From: JBBQZO01 sp038207625
GTDB lineage: Bacteria; Pseudomonadota; Gammaproteobacteria; Burkholderiales; Burkholderiaceae_D
Length of the DNA: 64,000 nucleotides
Direction: 5' to 3'
Assembly: GCA_038207625.1 (NCBI GenBank)
Contig: JBBQZO010000026.1
Coordinates: 29,238 to 93,237 of the forward strand
Position 1 is the first letter of the stretch. Each line of letters starts with the position of its first letter. A program made the translations under genes and the position numbers. The notes below the pieces were generated by a model that worked only from the letters and a program-made list of their open reading frames with translations, searched no databases and was not told the DNA's origin. Below, piece after piece: positions 1 through 9,062 of the stretch.

Positions 1-1
1 G

Positions 2-1969
2 GCGGTCGGGCACTACACCAACACCACCTTCATCGTCGACCCGCGCGTCAAGGGCACGCTGACGCTGGTGTCGGAAAAAACCCTGACCAAGACGCAGGCG
101 TTCGCGCTGCTCAGTTCGCAGTTGCGCCTGCAAGGCTTCGCGGTGGTCACCGGCGACGGCTACGCCAAGGTGGTGCCGGAGGCCGAGGCCAAGCTGCAGT
201 CCTCGCCCACCCACGTGGGCGGGGGCAGCCCGAAGATCTCCGGCGACCAGGTGGCCACCCAGATCTATCATATCAATTACGAATCGGCGGTCAACCTGAC
301 CACCGTGCTGCGTCCGCTGATCTCGGCCAACAACACCATCAACGCCGACCCCGGCAACAACACGCTGGTGATCACCGACTACGCCGACAACCTGGCGCGC
401 CTGTCGAAGATCATCGCCGCGCTGGACGTGCCGGTGTCGTCCGACCTGGACGTGATCCCGGTACGCTACGCGATCGCCAGCGACCTGGCGGCGATGGTCA
501 ACAAACTGCTCGAGCCGGCCGCCGGCGGCGACTCCGGACGGGTCTCCGTGCTGGCCGATCCGCGCACCAATTCGGTGGTGCTGCGCGCGCCCACCCAGGC
601 GCGCGCCAGCCTGGCCAAGTCGCTCATCGCCAAGCTCGATCAGCCCACCACCCAGCTGGGCAATGTGCACGTGGTGTACCTGAAAAACGCCGACGCCACC
701 AAACTGGCGCAGACGCTGCGCTCGGTGGTGTCCTCGGACGGCTCGGCCGTGCCGACCTCGGGCAACGCGCCGGCCAGCCTGGGCGCAACCAGCCAGCCCG
801 GCGCCAACTCGCAAACCCCGGGCGGCACCAGCGGCGGCGCGTCGTTGTCGAACGCGCCGCCGGCCTTGTCCTCGGGCGGCACGGCCGGTTTCATCCAGGC
901 CGACGCGTCCACCAACACCTTGATCATCACCGCCAACGAATCGGTGTACCGCAATTTGCGCGCCGTGATCGACCAGCTCGACGTGCGCCGCGCCCAGGTC
1001 TACATCGAATCGCTGATCGTCGAGGTGACCTCGACCAAGGCGTCCGAATTCGGCGTCCAGTGGCTCGGTCTGTCCGGTGACAAGACCAGCAATTACCGAC
1101 TGGGCGGCGTGCAGTCGCTGCCCGGCGCCGGCGGCGATCTGCTCTCGCTGGCCAGCGGCAAGGTACTGCCTTCGGCCGGTTTCACGGTCGGCCTGTTCAA
1201 GCAGATCAACGGCCAGCTGGGTCTGGGCGCGCTGGCGCATGCGCTCGAAACGGACGCCGGCGCCAACATCCTGTCGACGCCGAACATGCTCACGCTTGAC
1301 AACGAGGTGTCCACCATCAAGGTCGGCAAGAACGTGCCGATCATCAGCGGCCAGTTCACCACCTCGACCGGCGGTGCCAACGCCAATCCGTTCCAGACCA
1401 TCGACCGGAAAGATGTCGGTCTGACGCTCAGGGTGCGCCCGCAAATTTCCGAAGGTGGCACCATCAAGATGGCGATCTACCACGAAACTTCCAGCGTCGA
1501 TCCGGCCTCGCTGAAGGACCCGGCCGGCGTGACGACCAATAACCGCGTGATCGAAAACAATGTGGTGGCCGACGACGGCCAGATCATCGTGCTGGGCGGC
1601 CTGATCGAGGACAGCGCCAGCGATGGCGTCGACAAGGTGCGCGGGCTGGGCGATATCCCGATCATCGGCAACCTGTTCAAGTACCAGAACCGCGACCGCA
1701 AGAAGACCAATCTGATGGTGTTCCTGCGTCCGGTGGTGGTGCGCAGCAAGGAGCAGAGCAACAGCCTGGCGTCCGACCGCTACGACTACATGCGCGCGGC
1801 CGAACTGAGCGTGCAGCCCGACACCAGCAACGTGCTGCTGAAGAATCTGGGTGCGCCGGTGCTGCCCAAGCTTGACAACGGCCAGCCGGTCGAGGGGCGC
1901 CTGATGGCGCCGCTGCCGGCCAAGGCCGCGCCGGCCGCGCCGGCTCCAGCGGGCGACGCGCCGCGATGA
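2..1969 (+). CDS. gspD: Type II secretion system secretin GspD (5' end outside window)
   Basis: GspD forms the outer-membrane channel through which the type II secretion system exports folded proteins. The frame is open from base 2, so the gene starts upstream of the window; the visible part codes for about 655 residues. The first residues (AVGHYTNTTFIVDPRVKG) are typical of the secretin N0/N1 region. Repeated N-domains of the form YLKNADATKLAQTL follow, then a Gly/Ser/Ala-rich linker around bases 740-890, and the conserved secretin core with the signature around GGLIEDS and a final FLRPVVV strand. The C-terminus is Ala/Pro-rich. The stop codon overlaps the gspE start (ATGA), so translation is probably coupled. 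An internal GTG at base 68 could look like a start, but the coding homology upstream argues against it. Confidence 0.95.
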   Translation, partial: AVGHYTNTTFIVDPRVKGTLTLVSEKTLTKTQAFALLSSQLRLQGFAVVTGDGYAKVVPEAEAKLQSSPTHVGGGSPKISGDQVATQIYHINYESAVNLTTVLRPLISANNTINADPGNNTLVITDYADNLARLSKIIAALDVPVSSDLDVIPVRYAIASDLAAMVNKLLEPAAGGDSGRVSVLADPRTNSVVLRAPTQARASLAKSLIAKLDQPTTQLGNVHVVYLKNADATKLAQTLRSVVSSDGSAVPTSGNAPASLGATSQPGANSQTPGGTSGGASLSNAPPALSSGGTAGFIQADASTNTLIITANESVYRNLRAVIDQLDVRRAQVYIESLIVEVTSTKASEFGVQWLGLSGDKTSNYRLGGVQSLPGAGGDLLSLASGKVLPSAGFTVGLFKQINGQLGLGALAHALETDAGANILSTPNMLTLDNEVSTIKVGKNVPIISGQFTTSTGGANANPFQTIDRKDVGLTLRVRPQISEGGTIKMAIYHETSSVDPASLKDPAGVTTNNRVIENNVVADDGQIIVLGGLIEDSASDGVDKVRGLGDIPIIGNLFKYQNRDRKKTNLMVFLRPVVVRSKEQSNSLASDRYDYMRAAELSVQPDTSNVLLKNLGAPVLPKLDNGQPVEGRLMAPLPAKAAPAAPAPAGDAPR

Positions 1970-3387
1970 GCCACCTGTTACCGTATGCCTTCGCACGCGA
2001 CTATGGCGTGCTGGCCAGCTATAGCAGCGAACTGGAAAACACCGTCGAGGTGTGGATCTCGGAGGCCACGGTGCCGTTCGCGATCGCCGAGGTGTCGCGC
2101 CGCTTCGGGCGCGTGGCGCTGCTGCCGATGACGCGCGAGGCGCTTGACGCGGCCATCGCGTCGGCCTACGCCGGCGCCGGCGGCGACGCCTCGCAGGTGG
2201 TCGACGAGTTCGAGGCCGACCTCGACCTGACCCGCTTGCTGCAGGACGTGCCGGCCATCGAAGACTTGCTCGAATCGTCCGACGACGCGCCGGTGATCCG
2301 GATGATCAACGCGCTGCTCACGCAGGCGCTGCGCGAAGGCGCCTCGGACATCCACATCGAACCGTTCGAGGTGACCTCGGTGGTGCGTTTTCGCATCGAC
2401 GGCAGTTTGCGCGACGTGGTGCGTCCGAAAAAGGCCATCCATGCTTCGCTCATTTCGCGCATCAAGATCATGGCCCAGCTCGACATCGCCGAAAAGCGCC
2501 TGCCGCAGGATGGCCGCATCACGCTGCGGGTGGGTGGCAAGCCGGTCGACGTGCGCGTGTCGACGCTGCCAACCGGGCATGGCGAGCGCGCCGTGCTGCG
2601 TCTGCTCGACAAGGAGGCCGGCCGGCTCGACCTGGGCCACCTGGGCATGGGCGACCATCTGCTGCCGCAGTTCGACGCGCTGATCAAGCAGCCGCACGGC
2701 ATCGTGCTGGTCACGGGACCTACCGGCTCGGGCAAGACCACCACGCTGTATGCGGCGCTGGCGCGCCTGAACGCGGCCACCACCAACATCCTGACGGTGG
2801 AAGACCCGATCGAATACGATTTGCTGGGCGTGGGCCAGACCCAGGTCAACGCGCGCATCGACATGACGTTCGCCAAGGCGCTGCGCGCGATCTTGCGCCA
2901 GGACCCGGACGTGATCATGATCGGCGAAATCCGCGACCTGGAAACGGCGCAGATCGCCGTGCAGGCTTCGCTGACGGGCCATCTGGTGCTGGCTACCTTG
3001 CACACCAACGACGCCGCTGCCGCCGTCACGCGTTTGCTCGACATGGGGATCGAACCGTTCCTGCTGTCGTCGTCGTTGCTGGGCGTGCTGGCGCAACGGC
3101 TGGTGCGCAAGCTGTGCGTGCACTGCAAGCGCCAGGAGGGCGCGTATTACGTGGCCGTGGGCTGCGACAAGTGCGGCCACACCGGCTACCAGGGTCGGGT
3201 CGGGGTGTACGAACTGCTCGCCACCAGCGACGCGATCCGGGCCCAGATCCACAACCGCGCCTCCGAGGCCGAGATCCGCAACGCGGCCCAGCAGGCCGGC
3301 ATGCTGAGCATGCGCGAGGACGGTGAACGCTGGCTCCACGACGGCACCACCACGCAGGCCGAGCTGCTGCGTGTGACCAAGGAATAA
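1966..3387 (+). CDS. gspE: Type II secretion system ATPase GspE
   Basis: GspE is the cytoplasmic hexameric ATPase that powers pseudopilus assembly. The 473-residue protein has an N-terminal GspE/PilB domain, the Walker A motif GPTGSGKT at residues 251-258, the aspartate-box region around EDPIEY, a Walker B region (DPDVIMIGEIRD) and a His-box (GHLVLATLHTND). The C-terminal zinc module is present as CVHC and CDKCGHTGYQGR, but the loop between the two Cys pairs is only about 12 residues, shorter than is usual in GspE. The start overlaps the gspD stop by four bases; gspF starts five bases after the stop. It is clearly one operon with gspD, gspF and gspC. A PilB or MshE role is less likely because of the secretin and GspC neighbours. 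Confidence 0.96.
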   Translation: MSHLLPYAFARDYGVLASYSSELENTVEVWISEATVPFAIAEVSRRFGRVALLPMTREALDAAIASAYAGAGGDASQVVDEFEADLDLTRLLQDVPAIEDLLESSDDAPVIRMINALLTQALREGASDIHIEPFEVTSVVRFRIDGSLRDVVRPKKAIHASLISRIKIMAQLDIAEKRLPQDGRITLRVGGKPVDVRVSTLPTGHGERAVLRLLDKEAGRLDLGHLGMGDHLLPQFDALIKQPHGIVLVTGPTGSGKTTTLYAALARLNAATTNILTVEDPIEYDLLGVGQTQVNARIDMTFAKALRAILRQDPDVIMIGEIRDLETAQIAVQASLTGHLVLATLHTNDAAAAVTRLLDMGIEPFLLSSSLLGVLAQRLVRKLCVHCKRQEGAYYVAVGCDKCGHTGYQGRVGVYELLATSDAIRAQIHNRASEAEIRNAAQQAGMLSMREDGERWLHDGTTTQAELLRVTKE

Positions 3388-3392
3388 CGGCC

Positions 3393-4613
3393 ATGCCAGC
3401 ATTTCGCTACGAAGCGGTGGACGCGTCCGGGGCCACCCGCAAAGGGGTGGTCAACGCCGACAGCGCGCGCTCGGCGCGCGCCGACCTGCGCGCCCAGGAC
3501 CTGGTGCCGCTGTCGGTGCTGCCGATCGCCGCCCAGCTCGACGCGTCCGGCGCGGCGCGCGCGCGCGGCTTCGGCGAGCGTCTGTCGAGCGACGAGCTGG
3601 CGCTATTTACGCGCCAGCTGGCCAGCCTGCTGGAAGCGGGGCTGCCGCTCGAGCAGGCCCTGACGGCCTTGCTCGAACAGGCCGAACGCCCGTACGTGCG
3701 CGACCTGATCGCCTCGATCCGTTCCGAGGTGATGGGCGGCGCCGGCTTTTCCGACGTGCTGACCCACCACCCGCGCGACTTCGCCGAAATCTACCGTGCG
3801 CTGGTCGCCTCGGGCGAGCAGATCGGCCACCTGGCGCGCGTGCTTTCGCGCCTGGCCGACTACATCGAGCGGCGCAACGCGCTGGTGCAGAAAGTGCGGC
3901 TGGCGTTCACCTATCCGGCCATCGTCACGGTGGTAGCGTTCTCGATCGTGATTTTCCTGCTCACGTACGTGGTGCCGCAGATCGTGTCGGTGTTCGCCAA
4001 CACCAAGCAGAAGCTGCCGCTGTTGACGCTGATGATGCTGGCGGTATCGAATTTCGTGCGCGCCTATGGCCTGATCGTGCTGGTCGCGCTGATCGGCGCC
4101 TGGGTGCTGTGGCGGCGCGCGCTGCGCGATCCGGCGCTCAAGCGGCGCTGGCACAGCTGGTTGCTGACGGCGCCGATCTACGGCAAGTTCGAGCGCAGCC
4201 TGAACACGGCGCGCTTTGCCAGCACGCTGGCCATCACCACCGGCTCGGGCGTGCCGATCTTGCGCGCGCTGCAGACCAGCCGCGACACGCTCTCCAACGT
4301 CGCCATGAAGGAGCTGGTCGAAGAGGCCAGCGCCAGTGTGCGCGAAGGCGTCAGTCTGGCGCGCGCGCTGTCGGCCCAGAAGCATTTTCCACCAATGCTG
4401 ATCCACATGATACGGGCCGGCGAAATCACCGGCGAGCTGCCGGCCATGCTCGAGCGCGCGGCCAATTCGCAGCAGCAGGACCTGGAGCGGCGCACCTTGA
4501 CCATCGCCGGCCTGCTTGAGCCGGCGCTGATCCTGGCGATGGGCGTGGTGGTGCTGCTGATCGTGCTGGCGGTGCTGATGCCGATCATCGAAATTAATCA
4601 GCTGGTGCGGTAA
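3393..4613 (+). CDS. gspF: Type II secretion system inner-membrane platform protein GspF
   Basis: GspF is the polytopic inner-membrane platform protein that couples GspE to pseudopilin assembly. At 406 residues it has the normal family length. It begins with the usual MPAFRYEAVDASG strand-rich N-terminus, followed by two T2SSF domains (about residues 70-190 and 270-395) that each contain the pattern FTRQLASLLEAGLPLEQAL or a degenerate version of it. Hydrophobic segments near residues 170-195, 215-235 and 375-400 are the membrane helices. It starts five bases after gspE and ends twelve bases before the gspC-like gene, so it belongs to the same transcript. Confidence 0.96.
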   Translation: MPAFRYEAVDASGATRKGVVNADSARSARADLRAQDLVPLSVLPIAAQLDASGAARARGFGERLSSDELALFTRQLASLLEAGLPLEQALTALLEQAERPYVRDLIASIRSEVMGGAGFSDVLTHHPRDFAEIYRALVASGEQIGHLARVLSRLADYIERRNALVQKVRLAFTYPAIVTVVAFSIVIFLLTYVVPQIVSVFANTKQKLPLLTLMMLAVSNFVRAYGLIVLVALIGAWVLWRRALRDPALKRRWHSWLLTAPIYGKFERSLNTARFASTLAITTGSGVPILRALQTSRDTLSNVAMKELVEEASASVREGVSLARALSAQKHFPPMLIHMIRAGEITGELPAMLERAANSQQQDLERRTLTIAGLLEPALILAMGVVVLLIVLAVLMPIIEINQLVR

Positions 4614-4625
4614 CTAAGGAATCCG

Positions 4626-5186
4626 ATGAAGCGTTTGCAATCCATTTTGACCGTGCTGGCCGTGGTCGCCCTGTCGGCCTCGCTGACCTACTGGGGCCAG
4701 CATTTCTACAAGGGCCCGGTGCGCACCCAGCTGGCCGGGGCGGTGGCCAGCGTGCCGGACGCGCCGCTGGAGGCGGCCGCCAGTTTGTTCGGCGGCCAGC
4801 CGGCCAGCGTGGCGGTGTCGAACTACCAGCTCAAAGGTGTGGTGGCGGCCATCAACGGGCGCGACAGCGTGGCCATCATCGCCATCGACGGCAAGCCGGC
4901 GCTGGCGCTCAAGGTGGGGCGCGAGCTGGCCCCGGGCATCACCGTCAAGCAGGTCCAGCCGCGCTTCGTGTTGCTGCTTGAAGGCGGCGTGAGCAAACGT
5001 CTTGAACTGGCCGCCGACGCCAAGGGTGCCAGCGGCGGCATCGCACCGGCCGGTATGCCGGCCTCGCCGGTGGCACCGCCGCCGGTCTACGTGGCGCCGC
5101 CGCAGGCGCCACCGGGCGTGCGCGCCAACGGCGTCACGCCGACCGGCGTGCCGCCGCCACCGGGCGCGCAGCAGGTCACCGAGTAG
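4626..5186 (+). CDS. gspC: Short GspC-like type II secretion protein lacking a PDZ domain
   Basis: GspC links the inner-membrane platform to the GspD secretin. This 186-residue protein has one N-terminal membrane helix (about residues 5-22) and a homology-region domain around SNYQLKGVVAAINGRDSVA with the expected IDGKPA and GREL strands (about residues 60-140). The usual C-terminal PDZ or coiled-coil domain is absent; the last 45 residues are a Pro/Ala/Val-rich tail (PPPVYVAPPQAPPG). The start at 4626 follows a GGAATCCG spacer and fits the operon. The pseudopilin genes gspG-K and gspL-N do not follow, so they must lie upstream of the window or elsewhere. The family assignment rests on the HR domain and the gene order. 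Confidence 0.82.
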   Translation: MKRLQSILTVLAVVALSASLTYWGQHFYKGPVRTQLAGAVASVPDAPLEAAASLFGGQPASVAVSNYQLKGVVAAINGRDSVAIIAIDGKPALALKVGRELAPGITVKQVQPRFVLLLEGGVSKRLELAADAKGASGGIAPAGMPASPVAPPPVYVAPPQAPPGVRANGVTPTGVPPPPGAQQVTE

Positions 5187-5191
5187 CATGC

Positions 5192-7432
5192 ATGGGTGTG
5201 CACCTGAACCCGCGCTGGGCCAGTAGGCACACGCTGCGCACGCTCATCGCGCTGGGCCTGTGTCTGCTGCAGGCCGGCGCGCTGCACGCGCAGAATGTGG
5301 CCGCGCCGGCCCGCCCCAAGGTTGCGCTGGTGCTGTCGGGCGGGGGCGCGCGCGGCTTCGCCCACATTGGCGTGCTGCGTGCGCTGCGCGACATGCAGAT
5401 CCCGGTCGACATGGTGCTAGGCACCAGCATGGGCGGCGTGATCGGCGGCGCGTTCGCCGCCGGCGTGTCGGTCGACGAGCTGGAAAAGCTGGTCCACCAC
5501 ACCGACTGGGACAGCGTGATCGCCGACCGGCCGGCGCGCGACGACCTCAGTTTCCGGCGTCGCGAGGAGGACGTGCTGCTGCCGTCGCGTATCGAGTTCG
5601 GCGTCAACGGGCGCGGCGTCACGCTGCCGCCGGCGGCGGCCGGCAATGCGGCGCTGGAACTGGCGCTGGCGCGCATGCTGCCCCCGGGCACGCGCGACAC
5701 CCCGGTCAGCCACCTGGCGCTGCCGTTCCGTTCAGTCGCCTCGGACCTGCTCAGCGGCGAGCTGGTCGAGCTGGTCGATACCCCGCTGTTCCTGGCCATG
5801 CGCGCCTCGCTGGCCGTGCCGGGCGTGTTCGCGCCGGTGCGCGTGAACCAGCGCCTGGTGGTCGACGGCGGCCTGGTACGCAACCTGCCGGTCGACATGG
5901 CACGCGCGATGGGCGCCGACATCGTCATCGCCGTCAACGTCGGCACCCCGCTGGCGCCCGAGAGTGAATTGGGCAGCGCCGTCGGGGTGGCCCAACAGAT
6001 GCTGCAGATCCTGACCGAACAAAACGTGCAGCGTTCGATCAAGGAGCTGGGGCCGCGCGACATCCTGATCGCGCCCGACCTGTCGGGCATCGGCTTTCTC
6101 GATTTCCAGAGCCACGACAAGGCCATCAAGGCCGGCGAGCAGGCGGCGCGCATGCTGGCCGGGCGCCTCGCGCCGCTGGCGCTGGCGGCGCCAGAGTACG
6201 CGCAGCGCGAGACGCGCCGGCTGGCCGCGCCGGCCCAGCAGGACAGGGCGTTGCCGCTGGCCCGGCTCGAGGTTCAGCACGAGGGCAACATCAATCCTGA
6301 CGCGCTGAACCTGCAATCGGGCCTGCAGGAGGGCCAGCTGGTCACGCTCGACCAGGTGCGCCAGGCCGCCGCCACCCTGTACGGACGGGGCGACCTGGCG
6401 CATGTGGAAACCGACGTGCGTGACAGCGGCGGCAAGCGCCACGTGTCGATCCGCTCGACCGAGGCCGACTGGGCCAGCAGCCGGGTGCGCGTGGGGCTGG
6501 AGCTGGCCAGCGACTTCAAGGACAGCAACACGTTTGCACTGAAGCTGATGCACGTGCGCTCCTCGCTCAACAGCTGGGGCGCCGAACTGCGCACGGTGGC
6601 CGGGATCGGCAGCGAGCGCTCGCTGGGCGTGCAGTTCTGGCAGCCGCTGGGCGCCGGCTCGCCGTGGTTCGTCGCGCCCTCGCTCGAATTCGGCTCGTTG
6701 GACGTGGATATCTTCAACGAGGGCAGGCGCCTGCTGCGCTACGCGTCAAGCTCGCGCGGCGTCACGCTGATCGGCGGGCGCCAGCTGGGCAACTGGGGCA
6801 ATGTCGAGCTGGGTCTGACGCGCCAGGTGGCCGACGCGCAGCCCTCGATTCCGGACAGCCCCCTGCTGCCGACCCAGCACGGCTACGGCACCGTGCAGTT
6901 CGTGCGGGTGCGGGTCGACACGCTCGATTCGCTGGCCTTCCCCAGCCGTGGCTATCTGCTCGACGCGCGCTGGGAGCGCTCCTACGCCGACGGGGCCTAC
7001 AATCCGGCCTCGGCCCAGTCGACCGTACAGGCGCTGTCGGCGTTCCACACGCTCGACTGGGCCGGTCACCTGTACGCCGAATGGGCGCACGCCCAAAGCG
7101 GCACGGCGCTGATGCGGCTGGGGGGCTTTCTGAACCTGTCGGGCACCCAGGCCGGCGCGATCGACGGACACAGCGTGGCCTTGAGCCGGCTGGTGATGGC
7201 GCGCCGCATCGGCGCCATGCCGGCCCCGCTGGGCGGCGCGGTGCGGGTTGGTTTTTCGCTCGAGCTGGGCGCCGCCTTCGACCGCGACCAGCCGCTCAAG
7301 TCGGGCGCGCTGAAGCAGGCCGGCAGCGCCTTCATCGCGCTCGATACCCGTTTCGGTCCGCTGTACGTGGCCGCCGGCGCCACGCGCGGCGTGGGCAGCA
7401 CGGTCTACCTGTTTCTCGGCCCGGTCTGGTGA
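5192..7432 (+). CDS. Patatin-like phospholipase with C-terminal Omp85-type barrel (type Vd autotransporter-like)
   Basis: This 746-residue protein looks like a secreted lipase joined to its own outer-membrane translocator, as in PlpD and FplA. After a signal peptide (cleavage likely after ALHAQ) comes a patatin domain at about residues 42-330, with the oxyanion motif GGGARG (50-55), the catalytic serine S79 in GTSMGG and the catalytic aspartate D225 in DGGLVRN. A POTRA-like segment (about 350-425, QEGQLVTLDQVRQAAATLYG) and a 16-strand surface-antigen barrel follow, ending in an aromatic residue (GPVW). It starts five bases after gspC without a strong ribosome-binding site, suggesting coupling to the secretion operon. 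Its 3' end overlaps the convergent HTH gene by 28 bases. Enzyme activity is inferred from the intact Ser-Asp dyad. Confidence 0.93.
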   Translation: MGVHLNPRWASRHTLRTLIALGLCLLQAGALHAQNVAAPARPKVALVLSGGGARGFAHIGVLRALRDMQIPVDMVLGTSMGGVIGGAFAAGVSVDELEKLVHHTDWDSVIADRPARDDLSFRRREEDVLLPSRIEFGVNGRGVTLPPAAAGNAALELALARMLPPGTRDTPVSHLALPFRSVASDLLSGELVELVDTPLFLAMRASLAVPGVFAPVRVNQRLVVDGGLVRNLPVDMARAMGADIVIAVNVGTPLAPESELGSAVGVAQQMLQILTEQNVQRSIKELGPRDILIAPDLSGIGFLDFQSHDKAIKAGEQAARMLAGRLAPLALAAPEYAQRETRRLAAPAQQDRALPLARLEVQHEGNINPDALNLQSGLQEGQLVTLDQVRQAAATLYGRGDLAHVETDVRDSGGKRHVSIRSTEADWASSRVRVGLELASDFKDSNTFALKLMHVRSSLNSWGAELRTVAGIGSERSLGVQFWQPLGAGSPWFVAPSLEFGSLDVDIFNEGRRLLRYASSSRGVTLIGGRQLGNWGNVELGLTRQVADAQPSIPDSPLLPTQHGYGTVQFVRVRVDTLDSLAFPSRGYLLDARWERSYADGAYNPASAQSTVQALSAFHTLDWAGHLYAEWAHAQSGTALMRLGGFLNLSGTQAGAIDGHSVALSRLVMARRIGAMPAPLGGAVRVGFSLELGAAFDRDQPLKSGALKQAGSAFIALDTRFGPLYVAAGATRGVGSTVYLFLGPVW

Positions 7433-8178
7433 GTGGCGCCGGCATCGGGCCGGCGCAGCGCGGTAAAGGCGGCGAACTCCCATGAACGAAAGCCCAGCAG
7501 CAGCGTGTAGCCGTCGCGTTGCGCGGGCGCCAGCTTGCGGTCGTTCTGGTGCAGCCGCGCCAGTTCGCCGGCCAGCTGCTGAATCTTTTGCACCAGCTCC
7601 TGCGCACTGGGCAGCGACAGGCGCGCCGGCAGGCACATCAGCGTCTCGCCGACCGCATCGAACGGTCCGCTGAAATAGTCGCTCACCACATGCTCGCGGA
7701 AATACTGCTGCACCGGTCCGTCGGCCAGCCAGCGGAACGCATTGGACACGCGCAGGCTGTAGCGATTCATCGATTTCAACTCGATCACTCCCAGCCGGTC
7801 CAGCTCGGCCAGGAACACGATGCACTCCGGCTCGGACAGCGCATACGTTTCCAGCACCTGCTCGATGCTCCAGTGGCCCAGGCAGCAGATCGCCACCAGC
7901 AGCAGGCGCGGATTGGCGATCAGCGATTTTTCCTGCACCAGCGTGAGCGTGTCGGCGTGCGCCTGCACGTCGGCGGCGCGGCGCAACACGTCCTCCATCG
8001 CGATGCCGGACTCCTTGCAGATGTGGGCCAGGCGCGACAGCGCCATATCCTTCTGGCCGAACATGCGCTTGACCGACGATTCGCTCATGCCGATGCGCTG
8101 GGCCAGCAATTTGTAGGTCAGGCCGGCGCCGCGCAATTCGGCGCGCAGCACCTGCAATACCCGTTCGGGTGAACTCAT
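7405..8178 (-). CDS. XRE-type helix-turn-helix transcriptional regulator
   Basis: The 257-residue protein has an N-terminal HTH of the XRE/Cro type (about residues 5-60), with the pattern TYKLLAQRIGMSESSVKRMF typical of the two DNA-reading helices. The remaining 190 residues are mostly helical (ALSEPECIVFLAELDRLGVIE resembles a second winged-helix-like segment) and match no domain that I recognise. The ATG at 8178 was chosen because a purine-rich AGGGAA sits just upstream; the frame stays open for 49 further codons that cover the intergenic operator region and are probably not translated. It is divergent from the outer-membrane protein gene at 8354, which it may regulate. The 3' end overlaps the patatin gene on the opposite strand. 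Confidence 0.82.
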   Translation of the reverse strand: MSSPERVLQVLRAELRGAGLTYKLLAQRIGMSESSVKRMFGQKDMALSRLAHICKESGIAMEDVLRRAADVQAHADTLTLVQEKSLIANPRLLLVAICCLGHWSIEQVLETYALSEPECIVFLAELDRLGVIELKSMNRYSLRVSNAFRWLADGPVQQYFREHVVSDYFSGPFDAVGETLMCLPARLSLPSAQELVQKIQQLAGELARLHQNDRKLAPAQRDGYTLLLGFRSWEFAAFTALRRPDAGATHQTGPRNR

Positions 8179-8207
8179 GGTCGATTCCCTGTGGTGGCGA
8201 GGATGTA

Positions 8208-8232
8208 CTGTATTCCGGTACCGAATGTACAG
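8208..8232. promoter_or_regulatory. Imperfect inverted repeat in divergent promoter region (possible operator)
   Basis: Between the HTH regulator and the outer-membrane protein gene lies CTGTATTC, the spacer CGGTACC, and then GAATGTACAG, an inverted repeat with a two-base insertion in the right arm. The tetramer GTAC occurs three times within 26 bases (8205-8230). The position makes it a candidate operator for the HTH protein, but no experimental or comparative support is visible. Confidence 0.35.
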
Positions 8233-8353
8233 AGTTTCAGTGCCACGCACAAGTGAATGGTACTTTTCATCGAAACTTGCGACACTGCGCTCCGAGCTGA
8301 GCCACGTGCCCGGCGCACTGGTCAACCTCCACCCTCACTTGAAAGAATTCATC

Positions 8354-8998
8354 ATGGCCAAGCACCCGATCCTCCTTGCGCTGTTGCTTTCCGTCGCCGC
8401 CGCCGGCATGGCGACGGCCGCCGACACGAGCGCGGCGCCGGCCGCCGATACGAGCGCGGCACCGGTCGCGGCGGGCGTGTATGTCGGCGCCGGCGTGGGT
8501 CTGCGCAGCAGCTACGGCCTCGACTGCATCAGCGGCGCGACGTGCGATCTGCACACCAATCAAAGCGGCAAGCTGTACGCCGGCTATGTGTTCGGCTCGC
8601 GCCCCTTCTTCACCGGCGAGGCGGTGCGTGCGCTCGAACTGATGGCGTATGCGGGCGGCGCGGCCGACGCCGGTTTCCACACGCCGGCCGGCACCTATCT
8701 GCAAGGCGCAGGCAAGTTTCAGGGAATGGCGCTGGTCAACGCGGGCTACTTCCGCATCGATCGCTGGGAGCTGGACCCGCGCCTCGGGGTGGCCTACACG
8801 CGCGGCTCGGTCGACTATGCGCAAGGCGGCAGCGACGCCCACAACGCCTTCGGTGTGACCTATGGCATCGGCGCCGGCTACGCGCTCGACAAGAACTGGA
8901 GCTTGCATGTCGACTGGGACCGGGTGCCGGTCAAGTTCAGCGATGCCCAGCGCACCAATGTGAACATGTTCACCGTGGGCGCCTCTTACCACTTCTAG
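8354..8998 (+). CDS. Outer-membrane beta-barrel protein, OmpA/OmpW-like size
   Basis: The 214-residue protein has a clear signal peptide (LLALLLSVAAAGMATA) followed by a short direct repeat, ADTSAAP twice (about residues 23-37), and then alternating polar/aromatic strands such as GVYVGAGVGLRSSYG and FTVGASYHF. The last residue is Phe, the usual signal for assembly by the Bam complex. About eight strands are expected. The ATG at 8354 follows a GAAAG motif; the longer open frame upstream has no signal sequence. A function beyond an outer-membrane barrel cannot be assigned. It is divergent from the HTH gene. Confidence 0.8.
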   Translation: MAKHPILLALLLSVAAAGMATAADTSAAPAADTSAAPVAAGVYVGAGVGLRSSYGLDCISGATCDLHTNQSGKLYAGYVFGSRPFFTGEAVRALELMAYAGGAADAGFHTPAGTYLQGAGKFQGMALVNAGYFRIDRWELDPRLGVAYTRGSVDYAQGGSDAHNAFGVTYGIGAGYALDKNWSLHVDWDRVPVKFSDAQRTNVNMFTVGASYHF

Positions 8999-9029
8999 GC
9001 GCGTCGGCGCGTCACCGTTTGGCCTGAAC

Positions 9030-9052
9030 GCGGGCGCCATCGCGGCGCCCGC
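9030..9052. terminator. Strong hairpin between convergent genes
   Basis: GCGGGCGCC and GGCGCCCGC form a perfect 9-bp stem with a five-base loop between the stop codons of the outer-membrane protein (plus) and the small basic protein (minus). No T-run follows on either strand, so it may be a transcription barrier or a weak bidirectional terminator. Confidence 0.4.
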
Positions 9053-9062
9053 ACACGGCCCC

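Noticed and set aside
1978..3402. Long minus-strand frame opposite gspE
   Set aside because: A mirror frame of a clearly assigned ATPase gene with all motifs on the plus strand.
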